Assembly: GCA_021014325.1 (NCBI GenBank)
Contig: CM037473.1
Location: 11,780,696-11,844,695, forward strand
Source of the DNA: Plazaster borealis
Taxonomy: Eukaryota > Echinodermata > Asteroidea > Forcipulatida > Labidiasteridae
Length of the DNA stretch: 64,000 nt
Direction of reading: 5' to 3'
Below, piece by piece: positions 23,400 to 35,200 of this stretch. The position numbers and the translations under genes are program-made. Within the stretch, counting starts at the first letter, position 1; each line of letters begins with the position of its first letter. The notes below the pieces were generated by a model, which saw only the letters and a program-made list of their open reading frames with translations, was not told the DNA's origin and searched no databases.

Positions 23400-25020
23400 G
23401 TGGACAGATCAGCAAAACGTTTTATGATTCTACATAATTGAACTGTATCTTCTTGTAAAAAGATCTCAACAAATATGCCAAGAGAATTTTTTTTAAAACA
23501 CACAAAGAAACTGAATATACATAAAATACAGTCTATCTCTCTCTGACTAGATCAGTAGGTATGCAACTTTGTGTTGCACAGCAGTGTTTTTCAGTTTTCT
23601 ATGGCATAATCACAAGGGCGTTGATTGCTACTGAAAAGTGAGGGGGGACGCGAGTGAAAGCCTTCGAAACTCATCTTTTGTACATGCACCCCAATAACCA
23701 TTCTGGTTATAAACATTAATTGGCTTGGTCATACTTGGTTTCTTATTTATGTATCCTCCTTCCTTGGACCAGGTTCGATCTTCTATGGGACCAGGAGGCT
23801 AACAAAAGAAAAATCCTCAAATTTTTTTCTACTTTCTCTGTCCAATTTTTTCTTCTTCTTGCTGTGCCCAAATTTTCCCCACTGTCCCCCACAAGAATTT
23901 TGCCCCCCAAACACAGTTATTTACTTGCAATACAATCTGCCTCTCGTGCGCTCCTCGGGGATCCAGCATGTACATTTTTTCCCGTGGCTGCTCGGAAGGA
24001 TAAATGGGGCAGAGGGGTTGATTTGACCGAAATTTTACCGGGGTAAAAAGTATTTTTTGTGCTTTCTCTGTCCAATTTTCCCCACTATTTTGACCCCACT
24101 GTTTCCCCCCCCCCCCCCCGGTCATACGCCTATGCCCCTTATTTGAACCCTGGCACCTCCCAATCAGGAGGTTTACATGTACAGGTGTTCTGTATCACAA
24201 GAAATACAAACAGCTTTGAACACAGTCCTTTTTGATTGCCCGCTTTCCAATGATTGCTCTACACCCATGACATTCCGTAAAATTGTGAGGGCTTTTTTAA
24301 ACAAACTTTCTTGCTTCAGAAAATCTTTAATACATGAATGAAGGGTTATTATTAAGGGATTCTGTTCCTCTTCCGAGATTCTTTCCCATCGCTTACACAG
24401 ATAATTCTGGCGTGACAGACGGGACAGATTTACACTCCTTTTTTTCAAAGGACTTTCAATAATAAACTGTAAGGTGTAACTGTCTATAAGTTTAGTATAA
24501 AGTCAAAGTTAACACTCCTCTATTAAAAGCCAATCCATGAAACTAGAGGATTCAGTGGCTGTATAGTGACAAAGTACACAAAGTAGTACACAAAGTTCCA
24601 GATGAAATGGAAATTACACTCATTTTAAAAAGAAAGAAAAGACTTCCCTGATAATTGATTTACAGTGATGGGAACAAAATGATGGGTAAAGTATTTGATT
24701 GAAGAGTAGACTGCCTGAAAAGATAATGGTGGTAATTTAATAATAAACATTTTCACTGTACTCGCCTTTTTTAATGACAAATTTATCAATGATAGTATTT
24801 TTATGAAGGACATGTACTGTAGTATTAAAAAGTAAAACAGTCTATGTTTACTTTTTTCAAACCTATATGAAAAAAGTGTAACAGACGGGGTAGACTAGCA
24901 TTATAAAAAACCTATTTGTATTTTAAAGAGCAAGGGAAATGTCAAATTCAATTTTGTGATGTACTCATTTCCCAAAAGATAGAGTCCTCATGTGAGAGTA
25001 GGGAAAAAATTACAAGTCTC
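23400..25020. other. Probable intron, no other gene seen
   Basis: Contains a C-run at 24106-24119 and several coincidental open frames (for example 23720-24046 plus, 23829-24125 minus) without recognisable domains. If the flanking minus-strand exons are real this is their intron. Confidence 0.4.
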
Positions 25021-25024
25021 TTAC

Positions 25025-25115
25025 CTCCATAAAAATGGTGTAATTAATAGCCATTGCATATATCCTTCCAGCGGGGCAACATTTTTCAACATCCAAAACA
25101 TCCGATGACATCATT
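25025..25115 (-). CDS. Candidate first coding exon, unrecognised gene
   Basis: Bounded by acceptor CATTTTTTTCAG (right of 25115) and donor GTAAGAG (left of 25025) on the minus strand. After one base the sequence reads ATGATG and 30 open codons ending MAINYTIFME, in phase 0. The other two frames are closed. It would begin a small 72-residue protein continued at 23375. A possible untranslated first exon with donor CCAG|GTACAG lies at about 27567. Unrecognised. Confidence 0.4.
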
Positions 25116-25299
25116 CTGAAAAAAATGGGTCTGTACATTTTTGTACGGGGATGTTTTGGTTCTTTCAATGATATTCATTCAAAACGGCCTTGAATTTGAA
25201 ATTTTGTCTGACAAAATCCTCCTTGGAATGTAAAGACCTAGACCCATCAAGAAGCCAGGCAGTAGGCGTATATAAAGCTATTTTGTTGGGTATTTTTGT

Positions 25300-25575
25300 C
25301 GTTCTGAGGCATTTTCATAGTCATTTGAAGATCAGCGGGTCGATTGAATGTGCGCACTCGAACTTGCTCATTGCTGGCTGGTTTCGACCACTTGCAATCT
25401 CGTCCCCAAGGTGTGTCGAGCAGTACGAGGTTGACCGCACATGGTTGGAAAAAAAGTAAACCATGGGGACGAGGTTGGACCACTTGTGCCTCTCCAAGAC
25501 CACAAGAGGGCCAGCAACTGGCTTCCGAAATGAAATGCCGATGGGCTATAGAGCAAAGGAACAATAGTTGAGTCC
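25300..25575. repeat. GC-richer block with internal inverted repeat
   Basis: TCTCGTCCCCA near 25397 and TGGGGACGAGG near 25462 are inverted copies, and GACCACTTG occurs on both sides. Six open frames overlap here, which is typical of a GC-richer patch or a short mobile repeat and not of a gene. The identity is unknown. Confidence 0.35.
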
Positions 25576-25579
25576 TTCA

Positions 25580-27045
25580 TGGTATAGTCAAACCTAAATT
25601 AATATTTAATGGTAAATAAAAACTTTAAGTTTAATAAATGGTGGTTAAAATAAACCAATTCACATTTGATATTTGAAATTTGTTCAGAACTTAAAGTAGG
25701 GTCTAGTTTTTTTTTGGAATGGGTTTGTTTTTTTGTTCTGTTTCTCAATTTATGATTTGTATAAATCTAACTTGAAGGCCTATATTTGAAAGTAACATTA
25801 TTTTGGGGTTGCCCCCCCCCCAATGGAATTGCCTGGTTTACGCCATTGTTCGATAGTATCTAGTACACATTAAAATAGGAATAGTAATTTAATTCCATTG
25901 ATTAAAAGGGAGCCAGCCTATTTTCCCTTCTTGCCTCGGTTCGGAAAACAAATATTTAACTAGGACAAACAAAAAATGACTGCACTATGGTATTTTGTTA
26001 TAAATCAAATTCATTTAATGGTTTTGAGACCATATGGGACCAATGTTGCACATTGTTCATTATAATGTCATACATGTACACTGTAGTCATATGGGCATTA
26101 CATATAAATTAAAATTGTTAATACATACTTGAAGGTAAAGTACAGGATTTGTACAATTTGAGGGAAAACATTATTTAATTTTAATCTGAAGATCACTGAT
26201 TGGGCCAAGTAAAAATAATACACTAGATAATTGTCCTGGATTTTTCCATAAGAGGAGGATGGGGGCCTTTTCAGTTTTCATTTTGTATTATTTCTTTCAA
26301 GGAAGAAAGAGCCAGACACTAAATTTGCTGGCTTCGTAGAACTTAGACGTCAAAATATGGGTAAATTAAATCAATCATCGAAACAATGGTGCCAAGATGA
26401 AGCTAAAATACATGAACAATTTGTCTTTTGGGAGACCAAAATAAAATATAAAAAAAGGATGCAGCTTCAAAAATGGATGAGGGGACGATCAACTAGTGTG
26501 TTTTTACTTGGTGTTATACCCCCCCCCCCCAAAAAAAAGAATATTACAAAAATGGAAATAAATAAATATATAAAATTATATTTAAAACAAATCATTGTTG
26601 CTTGTTTCAATTGCCGCAATCAAATTAAGCCCATGACGAACACACAGAAAACCCCTAACGAACTACATCAACCGTTTTTCGTTGGTTTCACATACAACAA
26701 AAATTTGAAATTTAACAGGTTAGTTGCATGGAGTGTTAATTGAAAAGTACAGGCTGGTCATGAAGTGACTCTCCCAAAATACAATGATGTAATTTCCCTT
26801 CACAAAGTTCTTGCACTTTGTTTGCCTCCCAAAGGAGGCCTACAGAAATGACTAATTTAATCTAACCCAATGCTAGTTTTTTGGTAATTGAATTGCTTCC
26901 TATTTTGAACTGGCTTGTCAATCCCTGATCTGAAAGGAAATTCAAAGACAGCATTTTATTCTTTATGTGTTTCACTAATAGGAAATCCCCTGATAATCAT
27001 AGGCTTGTTTCTGATCTTGAACCTGTGCCATTTGCTTGATTTCTT
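25580..27045. other. AT-rich spacer, no gene recognised
   Basis: The open frame at 26357-26743 crosses a C-run and a poly-A run and has no recognisable domain or splice context. Homopolymer runs occur at 25811-25820 and 26519-26538. Confidence 0.45.
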
Positions 27046-27049
27046 CGTT

Positions 27050-27430
27050 TAAAAGCAGGGTATACTTTTGGTAATTACTCCAAAAATTAATGGCCATAAA
27101 AACTTACTTGGTAAGAAGCACTGTAGCTGCTGATAATGTATAACATTTTGAGAAATGTTTCCCTTCCAAGGAATTTGGTTTTAGAGAAAGGGATTCAAAA
27201 AAGTTTCCGTCTGAGAAACGTTTCATGCAAGAAATGTTTCTCGGAATGTTTTCCTAATACAGATTATTCTTCCTGCGTGGACATAACACCTTTAACTTTT
27301 TGACGATATCTCAAACCTTTGACAAGAAGTGTTTACAGGTTAGTTTTATTGTATATATCTATTGTAAATACAGATAAAACAATCGAACAGTTCCAAAAAT
27401 CAAAGGTATACTTACTTTGCCTTCAAGTAA
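27050..27430 (+). mobile_element. Kolobok/T2-like MITE, diverged copy
   Basis: Shares TTTTGGTAATTACTC, AACTTACTTGGTAAGAAGCA, GTGGACATAAC and TTTACAGGTTAGTTTTATTG, in the same order, with the copies at 6682 and 44310. The left end carries TTAAAAGCAGGG; the ends are less clear than in other copies. The internal palindrome is replaced by GAGAAACGTTTC / GAAATGTTTCTC. Confidence 0.65.
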
Positions 27431-28780
27431 GGGTCTTTGGAATTTCTCCCCAATTTCTTTCTTACAACACTTTATTTTCATCATAGCGCCCTGAACTTAC
27501 AGTTATTAATTATTATCCTTCACCAATAGCACTCCGCACTAAGGCAAAAACATAGAAACTCTGTACCTGGATCTCAGACAACGTGTCGAAGTTCACTAAC
27601 ATACGCGCGCAAACATGTCCAAGCTGTATGTTTACTCACATGTACTGACCGTACTACTGCGGTCTTGCGCGCTGATGCAGTGATCGCGAGAGCTAGGGTG
27701 GTGGAAAGATTGTCTAACATATGGGTATGTTGAGCAAAAGTGACGTCATTAGCGCGGACTGCAGACTGCTATTTATATGGATTGGCTTATAGCTTAATCA
27801 GTCAAGCAACTAAAGTTTGTCAACAACAACAAAACAGAGGAAATTCCCGGGCAGAGATACTTTTTAAGTGTTTATCAACTTTCAATGGCACAGCTGAGAA
27901 ATCACAAATAAGGATATCAGCTGATCAGTTGGCCTGCTTAATGAATCAAAGTTTTGTTAACGGCAGCAAAGCATGCATATATCTATACTGAATTTGAGAA
28001 AGTGTGTGAACTGGGCCAATTACCATCATAACAATGGCACAAATGGACCTTGGCTATATAGTGATAACACATTCAGATATTTGATTTCATTGTAGATTTA
28101 TTCAACAAATATGTGGAATGGAATTGCGAATTTGTTTTCTTCCTCGAGTTCAAGTAATACAAGATTAGTCTTTGTGGGTAAAACACTTGGTTACAAAACT
28201 GAACTTCACTGCCATTCACTGACAGGTATGGTAAAAGCTACAGGTACTTGTTTTCCTGAACTTCACATTCAGAGACGGCAACAGATAATAATAGAAATCT
28301 TGTCAAAAATACAAGATAATATAATAAGAATTTACACTTTTGTTATAGTACACACAACACACACACTAAATCCATCCCTTGACCCTTCAAGAGTCAAGTT
28401 ATACAAAAGTGTCTTGCCAAGAGGAACAACCAACATGACCAGCATGATCAGAATTCCAACCCAAAGTCTCATGCCTCAATCATACAGTTGCTTAAGCACA
28501 ATATTATGGTTACAAGATTAAGGTTACCAGTTAAAGACCTAGTAATATGTACTGTTCATGACTGGTATCCCACAACCTTTTGCTAAACAGAATATTGTTT
28601 ACCAAAACCAGTGTGCTAGGATTGCTGGACCACAAGTGTCAAGCTCAGCTGGAGGTAACATTGTAACATTTCAATGGAGACCAAGGCAACAACTGCATCA
28701 ATTTTCTCCTTTAACTTACAGGCCAACACAACAGCAAGTGTGAAATGCAATTTGTCCAGAAATTGAGTTTTTTTGTCCTA
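27431..28780. other. Intergenic region downstream of PISD
   Basis: A CpG-containing patch at 27590-27720 could be a promoter of the unrecognised minus-strand gene, with a donor-like CCAG|GTACAG near 27567 (minus). Open frames at 27740-27991 and 28111-28521 (plus) have no domain or splice support. Fragments of a repeat with CTTAAGCACAA lie near 28490. Confidence 0.35.
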
Positions 28781-28783
28781 ACA

Positions 28784-28789
28784 TTTATT
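28784..28789 (-). terminator. PISD: Probable PISD polyadenylation signal
   Basis: AATAAA on the minus strand, about 246 bases after the PISD stop codon. It is the first canonical hexamer downstream of the stop that I found. Confidence 0.5.
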
Positions 28790-29034
28790 CTTTTTTTAAC
28801 AAATAATTTCATTTGGAGCAAAGTTCCTGAAAAATAAATTAAATTTTTGAAAAACAAAAAACAACTTCACTGAAAAATTGCATTTGAATATAATTTGCTG
28901 TTCTTGATGGATAGTGGCACACAGCCTTCCTTGGGTTCTTATTTGCCACAAGAGTTTAACCAAAGAAGCAGGCTCTTCTTGCTAACTGGTGGTATTATCC
29001 TCAGAGGAGTGCTAAACCAACAGCCAACTCATCC

Positions 29035-29283
29035 TCAAAGTGAACTAATACCCTCTCCCAGGCGAATCTTTTCCCCCGGCCTGAATGAAAATTCAAAATC
29101 CTTCGGTGCCTCAAAGATAAGAACTATTGTTGATCCTAGATTGAACTCTCCAACGCCCTCTCCCTTGACTACTTGGATTCCATTTGATGGATTTTCTTTG
29201 GTGTGGTTGTTAGAATTCTGATTGTAGTGGTGGTCATAGTACTCGCCTGTTTTGAACCTGCCTGCCACGTTAGTTCGAAGCTC
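29035..29283 (-). CDS. PISD: PISD last coding exon with LGST processing site
   Basis: Acceptor TTATGCATTAG, then 82 codons and TGA at 29037-29035. Encodes [20 protein letters not shown]: cleavage between Gly and Ser of LGST gives the beta subunit and the pyruvoyl-bearing alpha subunit. The C-terminus is GEGISSL. Confidence 0.96.
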   Translation of the reverse strand, partial: ELRTNVAGRFKTGEYYDHHYNQNSNNHTKENPSNGIQVVKGEGVGEFNLGSTIVLIFEAPKDFEFSFRPGEKIRLGEGISSL

Positions 29284-32200
29284 CTAATGCATAAAAAAAA
29301 ACCACATATACCATGAATGCACAAAGTTTGGATGGCCAGGTGCAAACAGGGCCAAAAGGCACTACAATCAACAAACGAAGTCACTCTTTATCAGGGATAC
29401 TTGTGTAATCCCTTATTCTAGACCTTCGCTCCTTTGTCTGACATACATGTACCAGGGTTTCAATAACTTTATCGACTTTATCGGCAATTATCGACAGTGG
29501 CTTACATTCAAGACATTTGTAAGGCCTTGGCTACAGCCAAGTCACTCTGAATGAAAATGGCATTCGTGCAAGATTTCTCAAAGGAAAATTGTAAACCAAT
29601 GTGCAAAAGACAACTATGTTTGGTGTCTTTACTTTGATTAGTTTACACTTAAACCTCTGAATAGCACATTTGTGATCTTTTGCACACAGGTGATCGCCAA
29701 CTCATGGTCCAATTTCATGAAGCTACATGTACATGTATCATGCAGAAAATGGTGCTTCACAATTTTTCTGCTTTGCAAAAACTGGCAGGGAACCAGTTAC
29801 AAACAAAATACATTACATATTTTGGCTGGTAACCTGTTTCTGCTAAGCAACATTTTTCTATTGTACCAAACAGCTTTATGGACTAAATCAAGGACGAAAT
29901 GCACAGCGACAGTGCCATGTAATAACACCTCAAAGTGAGCTTGGAATATTTATTTTATAAGTTTGAAACTTTGTCATCAACAATCGTGACAATGTGCCGT
30001 CACTTCCACTGAGAACCAAACAGGAGCAAATTCATCTTGGAAAACAACGGCAATAACTTCTGTGCAATGCTTACCTCATCAAAATAAATGCCAATTGAGC
30101 CCACGTTAGTAGCCCCTACAGCTGTCATTGAGAAGAAACCATGCTCCCATTCACCGTGTAGGACAACCCTCTCATTCATGTTGAAGAGGCCACGGATCCA
30201 ACGAGCGACACCCGGATTGACTGAGAACAATAGACCTGCAAGGGCAGAATGACAAAAACTACATATCAGCATCAATTACATACATAAAAATAATAAATAA
30301 TATCACCTCTTATATAGCGCAATTCCAAAGAATGATCATTGCACTTCAAACATTATCACCCCTGGTCACTGGGCCATATAATTCCTTCCTCAGCTCCCTG
30401 GGGAGTATACAGCCTATACTGCCAAGTTTATACATAGCGCACTAAGCTAAATTAATCACAAGAACCATCTCAGCCCTCACAGGTACCTATTTACCCCTGG
30501 ATGATGAGAAGCAATTAAAGTTAAGTGTCTTGCTCAAGGACACAAGTTTCATGACAGGGATTCGAACCCACACCCTGATGACTCATCAACCAGAACTTGA
30601 GTCCAATCAGGGGGGGGGGGGCGGACACGATATTGCGCAATTCTTTCCCCCGATGCTGTGTGAACGTACCATTAAAAAAATAGGGGTGCTTAAATTTTAC
30701 ACTAACACGGATGGATTAAATTAGATAAAAGTAAGGCAGTATTTTACCAATTATATATGTATATTTTATTTGTCAGGTTTTTGGAGTGGAATAAAATGCA
30801 AATATTTGACAAATATTTAGACAATACTATTTTGATAAGGCATTCGTCCCTCCAACATCAGGCGCATGGCCAGACAACAGCACCATACCGTTAATCAATG
30901 TATAATATTGCTTTGAACGAAAATTTTGACACCCCTAAAACAGTGTCACAAAACGCGACGGAAGTGAAAAATTTGACCATTCTACCCAGCTGAGATTTTT
31001 CAAGTTCTTGTTTAAATATATAGTTTTCTAACATTGTGAAGTTTTAAAAAAAAATTCACCCATTCTACCCAATCGATTTTTATGATTTTCAAAATGTAAC
31101 GTTCGAATTATATAGTAACTTCCGTTATCGGTTTCATGTGTGAACCAGCCGGCGTCCGGAGTTTGTGTGTGTTGGTATGGTATACCGAGCAGTCAGAGTA
31201 ACACACACAGGCTACGTTTCCTGGTATGAAGCCTGGGACCAATCAGAGCGCTTTATTGCTGCGACCTGACTGCATGAATAGAGATTCGACTGCATGCATG
31301 TAAGGCATGCTCATGAATGAGACGAGTATCAACGTTGATGGCGCCTTTTTCTTTTTCCGTGTCCGCCCCCCCCCTCCCCCCGAGTCCAATGCACTAAACC
31401 GCTCGGCCACGCCACGCCACATATGAGGCATTTATAAAATGCCACTACATCAAGAATGCAGTGCATAAGATTGGGTATAAATAATTGTGTATACACTTCT
31501 TAAATTTGCATAAAGAGTCAGATACTCTGATGGAGATAGTGAGTGCATTCCAGGTTTGGGGAGCAAAGTGAGAAAAGGTGCGACTTTTGAGCTTGATTGA
31601 GTTTGGTTCCATGAGGCGAGTAGTGTCAGATGCTAAGCGAAGGCTTGAGCGTCAAGGCCAGTAGGGGAACAGGCAAGATGGTAGGTAACCAGGAGAGACA
31701 GGGAGACAGGCAAGATGGTAGGTAACCAGGTTCTGTGCCATTGAGGCATTTATAGACTCTTAAGGATAAAGACAGGTTTGTATTAAGCCTGCCAGCATTA
31801 ATTAATTATTAACATTATTATGCATTTTCTGCATGCATGAAGTGTATTGATACTACTCGCCTCATAGAACCTAACTCTGTCAAGTCTGCATCAATTCACA
31901 CCTTTTCTCATTTTTGCTCAAGGCGCTTACAAAAAAAAAGATGTAAAACAAGAAGTCAATAAAAACACCACAATCAAAATCAGAACTGTAATCATAAACA
32001 AAATTACTGGAACAAAACAAAAATAGACAGAGCCTAAAAATATAATTCCCGGATCCCCTTAAAACACAACAAACTACTAGTTACTGAAAGGAGTCCCTAA
32101 AAGTAATAAAATATAAAGTACCAGTAACCAAAAAACATTACACTTCATGCATGCAGACAATGCATATTAGTATTAATAATAATAATTAATTATTGCTGAC

Positions 32201-35200
32201 AGGCTTAATATACATGCAAATTACTCATTACTGAAAGGACTCCTAAAGGGAAAAATAAAAATAAATGACCGGTCACCAAAAAGTAATACACTTCATGCCG
32301 GTTGGGTCTGACCGGCACAAGCTTTGGCCGACCGGGACCGAGAGCAAATTAACAAACTCCGACCAGCACAAAAATTATGTAAAATCATTTTTTAAAAACC
32401 CTGAAATAATTATGTGAGAAAAAACCCAAAACACTACCTGTTAATTCCAATTTAGCATTTGTAATATATTTTTTTTCATCAATTAATGGTATAAATTGTC
32501 AAAAGAAAAAGGACAACATTGGCTAAATTAATTGCTTTTTAGTGCACGGCATCACCTTGCCCCTCTCATGTTAATGATTCCGGTGCGAGCTGCGATCCAT
32601 AAATTTGGGGTTAAAAAAAAAAAGTTCACACAACCGCGAGTGTGATCAAAAAAATTGCGTCTTCACAACAGCATTTTGACTTCGCACAAACACCCCACAA
32701 AAATTTTTTTTTTTTTTTCCCGAGCATGCGCAGACACCTAAAGTCTTTGGTCAAGGCATTTGTAACTTGTTTTGTATGCTGTCGCGTTATGCACTGGTAA
32801 ATTACACAAATAAAGGGCGTTTACTCTCATGCTGTTGCATTGTTCTGAAATGCCCTCTAGCGTTCAATGTTTCTTGCCTTTATTGTAACACGCAAGGTAA
32901 CAAGATAACAAAGACTACAAGCCTGCAAATTGGAAACAAAGTGAATGCTTGTGTGTCGCACAGATTGTGCGTTGTGTACATCGTGATCGCAATGTGGTCT
33001 GCATTTCGAGTGAATTTTTCGACGGATATCTGAACTGTAAAAAATGTAAATGTGTTACAATTTTACAAAAGGCAACCGACTGCTGTTGGATAGAAAGGGC
33101 GCAGCAATAGATTGCCATGAATCGTTGGTGAATTCTAGGGCAATAGCGTAGCGCATAGCCCACCGGGCTAGTAATTTGTGCATTTTACTTGTCCCAAGGA
33201 AGTTTTAGTACCCCAAATGTTATCAAACATTAAACATGTATCTTTCTAATGTGATCACAACCAGTTTATTGGTCAATGAAGTTACATTCACTTACTCAAA
33301 AATAACTTCGCTACAAACAAATGTGTTATTAACAAGTAGGTTGCACAGTTTTGAGTAGCCAACAGGGCAAGTAAAGAAGTGGTGTTTACTACATGTAGCC
33401 AATAACAGTTTTTACTAGACAATGTAAGCCGGGCTAGTGTTGAGGGTGATCCCTGACATGTACCATTGATTTACAACATCAAATCTTCATAATGTAATTC
33501 TGTCATTTATGAACTACACGCTTTTAAACAGGGAACAGATTTGAGTTAAATATAAAAATACAATGTTTGTTAAAACAAAAAAGGTTTACTACTAGCCTGG
33601 GAAATGTCTCCTGTGGTTGATAGTCCAGTCAGTGGGTGAATGGAAGCGATGGTAGTCTCCAGGCGCAAGGTAGATGACACACTGGTACAGGCTATTTCCC
33701 GGTCTGATGCTTAACGACGTCTGATAATCGTGCTCAGGAATCTAAAATGAACAATCAGAAACCTTTGACAAATGGCACAACTTTACTGTTTCTAAATTCA
33801 ACCCACTCAACACTGAATGGTAAGCAGGGTCTCATACTTTGTTATTGTAAAGACAAGGCAGTTTTTCTTAAAGAAAAGGGTACTTCAATGCGGGAAATGT
33901 AAATTTGTATTGGAACATTTCAAGGGGCACCAAGGCAATGACCAGGAATATGGAGGCAATTGCCTCCACTCTAACCCAGGTCTCGAAAAAACCTCTGGAC
34001 CCAGGCCTTGGACTTTGCTCTTGAAGACGCAGGGCATTTTTCCGCTGGTAAGGGGCACTTCTATGAGGAAAATGTATTAGAACTTTCTGAAAGGCACCAC
34101 AGCAAAGGCACAGGGCACTACGGCAAATACTGTGGGTGCTGTTGGCAATATGAAGCCTGTCTGGACCACTTGAGTCGATCTCACAAAACTCTTCCTAACT
34201 TAGGACTAGCCCTAGGCAATGCTAAGAGATGGACTAGTCTTAAGTTAAGACCAGTTACTGGTCCTAACTCCAGATAAGACTAGTCTTATCTCTTTGTGAA
34301 ATCGGCCCCTGGTCAAATAAAGTTCAGTAACTTTAGAATTAAGCAGGTTCATAACCCTGTGCATGCATTTATACTGTAATGTTGTCTTCTTTGTCATTAA
34401 ACAAAAAAATACAGATAAGTGCAGGCCTTGAATTTAGCCATGTACATGGCATCACCTGCATGGCATCCCTGGCAGTAAGCCAATTACGAGATAAATTTGA
34501 ATAATGTGTGATACAGTGACTTGGCTGGTCATTATTAAAGGCTCAACTTGAATTCCTCGGACTAAAAACACTCTTGCTACATCACATGGTTCAGGACAAG
34601 CTTTTGCATAGCATCCTCCAGATTAGCAAAGGCTGATGTCCTTTGTGACACTTCGTTGGAAATTGTGTATGCTTGCCATCTCTTTGGTAACGATACAAAT
34701 GCTTGCCCCAACCATGTGACATAATAACACTGAATTTAGTCTGAGGAATTCAAGTAAGTTGAACATCTACTTATGACTGAGCAAAGCATTTTACCAAAAG
34801 TTATTCAAACCTAACTTGAAACTGGCTTATTGCCATGAGTGCCCTTGCTTTTGTTGGGGTTTGCCATGGTGCCTACAACAGTAAAATTGCCAAATTCGTT
34901 GTGTATATTGACCCCTTTCACCATGTCACACGCGAGGCTGTGCCCTGCTCACCATTTTGGGAGTCAACAGGGCCCAATTTCATGGCTCTGCTTACCGTGG
35001 AATTCTGCGCTTACAGCCCATGGAAATATGTGCTTTACAGGCACTGTAAGAACATAATTCTGTGGTAAGCAAGGCCATGAAATTGGACCACGGTAAGCGT
35101 GTATACGCCGCATCGCATGAGTCTATGACCATAACCAAGATTATTGTGATGATGACATCAGGTTATTTGGGTCAATAAAGCATCATTTACCTATTTACCA

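Noticed and set aside
26357..26743. 128-codon plus-strand frame
   Set aside because: Crosses a run of C and A homopolymers and is low complexity; no domain.
28111..28521. 136-codon plus-strand frame downstream of PISD
   Set aside because: No recognisable domain, no splice or promoter signal, and it overlaps repeat-like sequence at its end.
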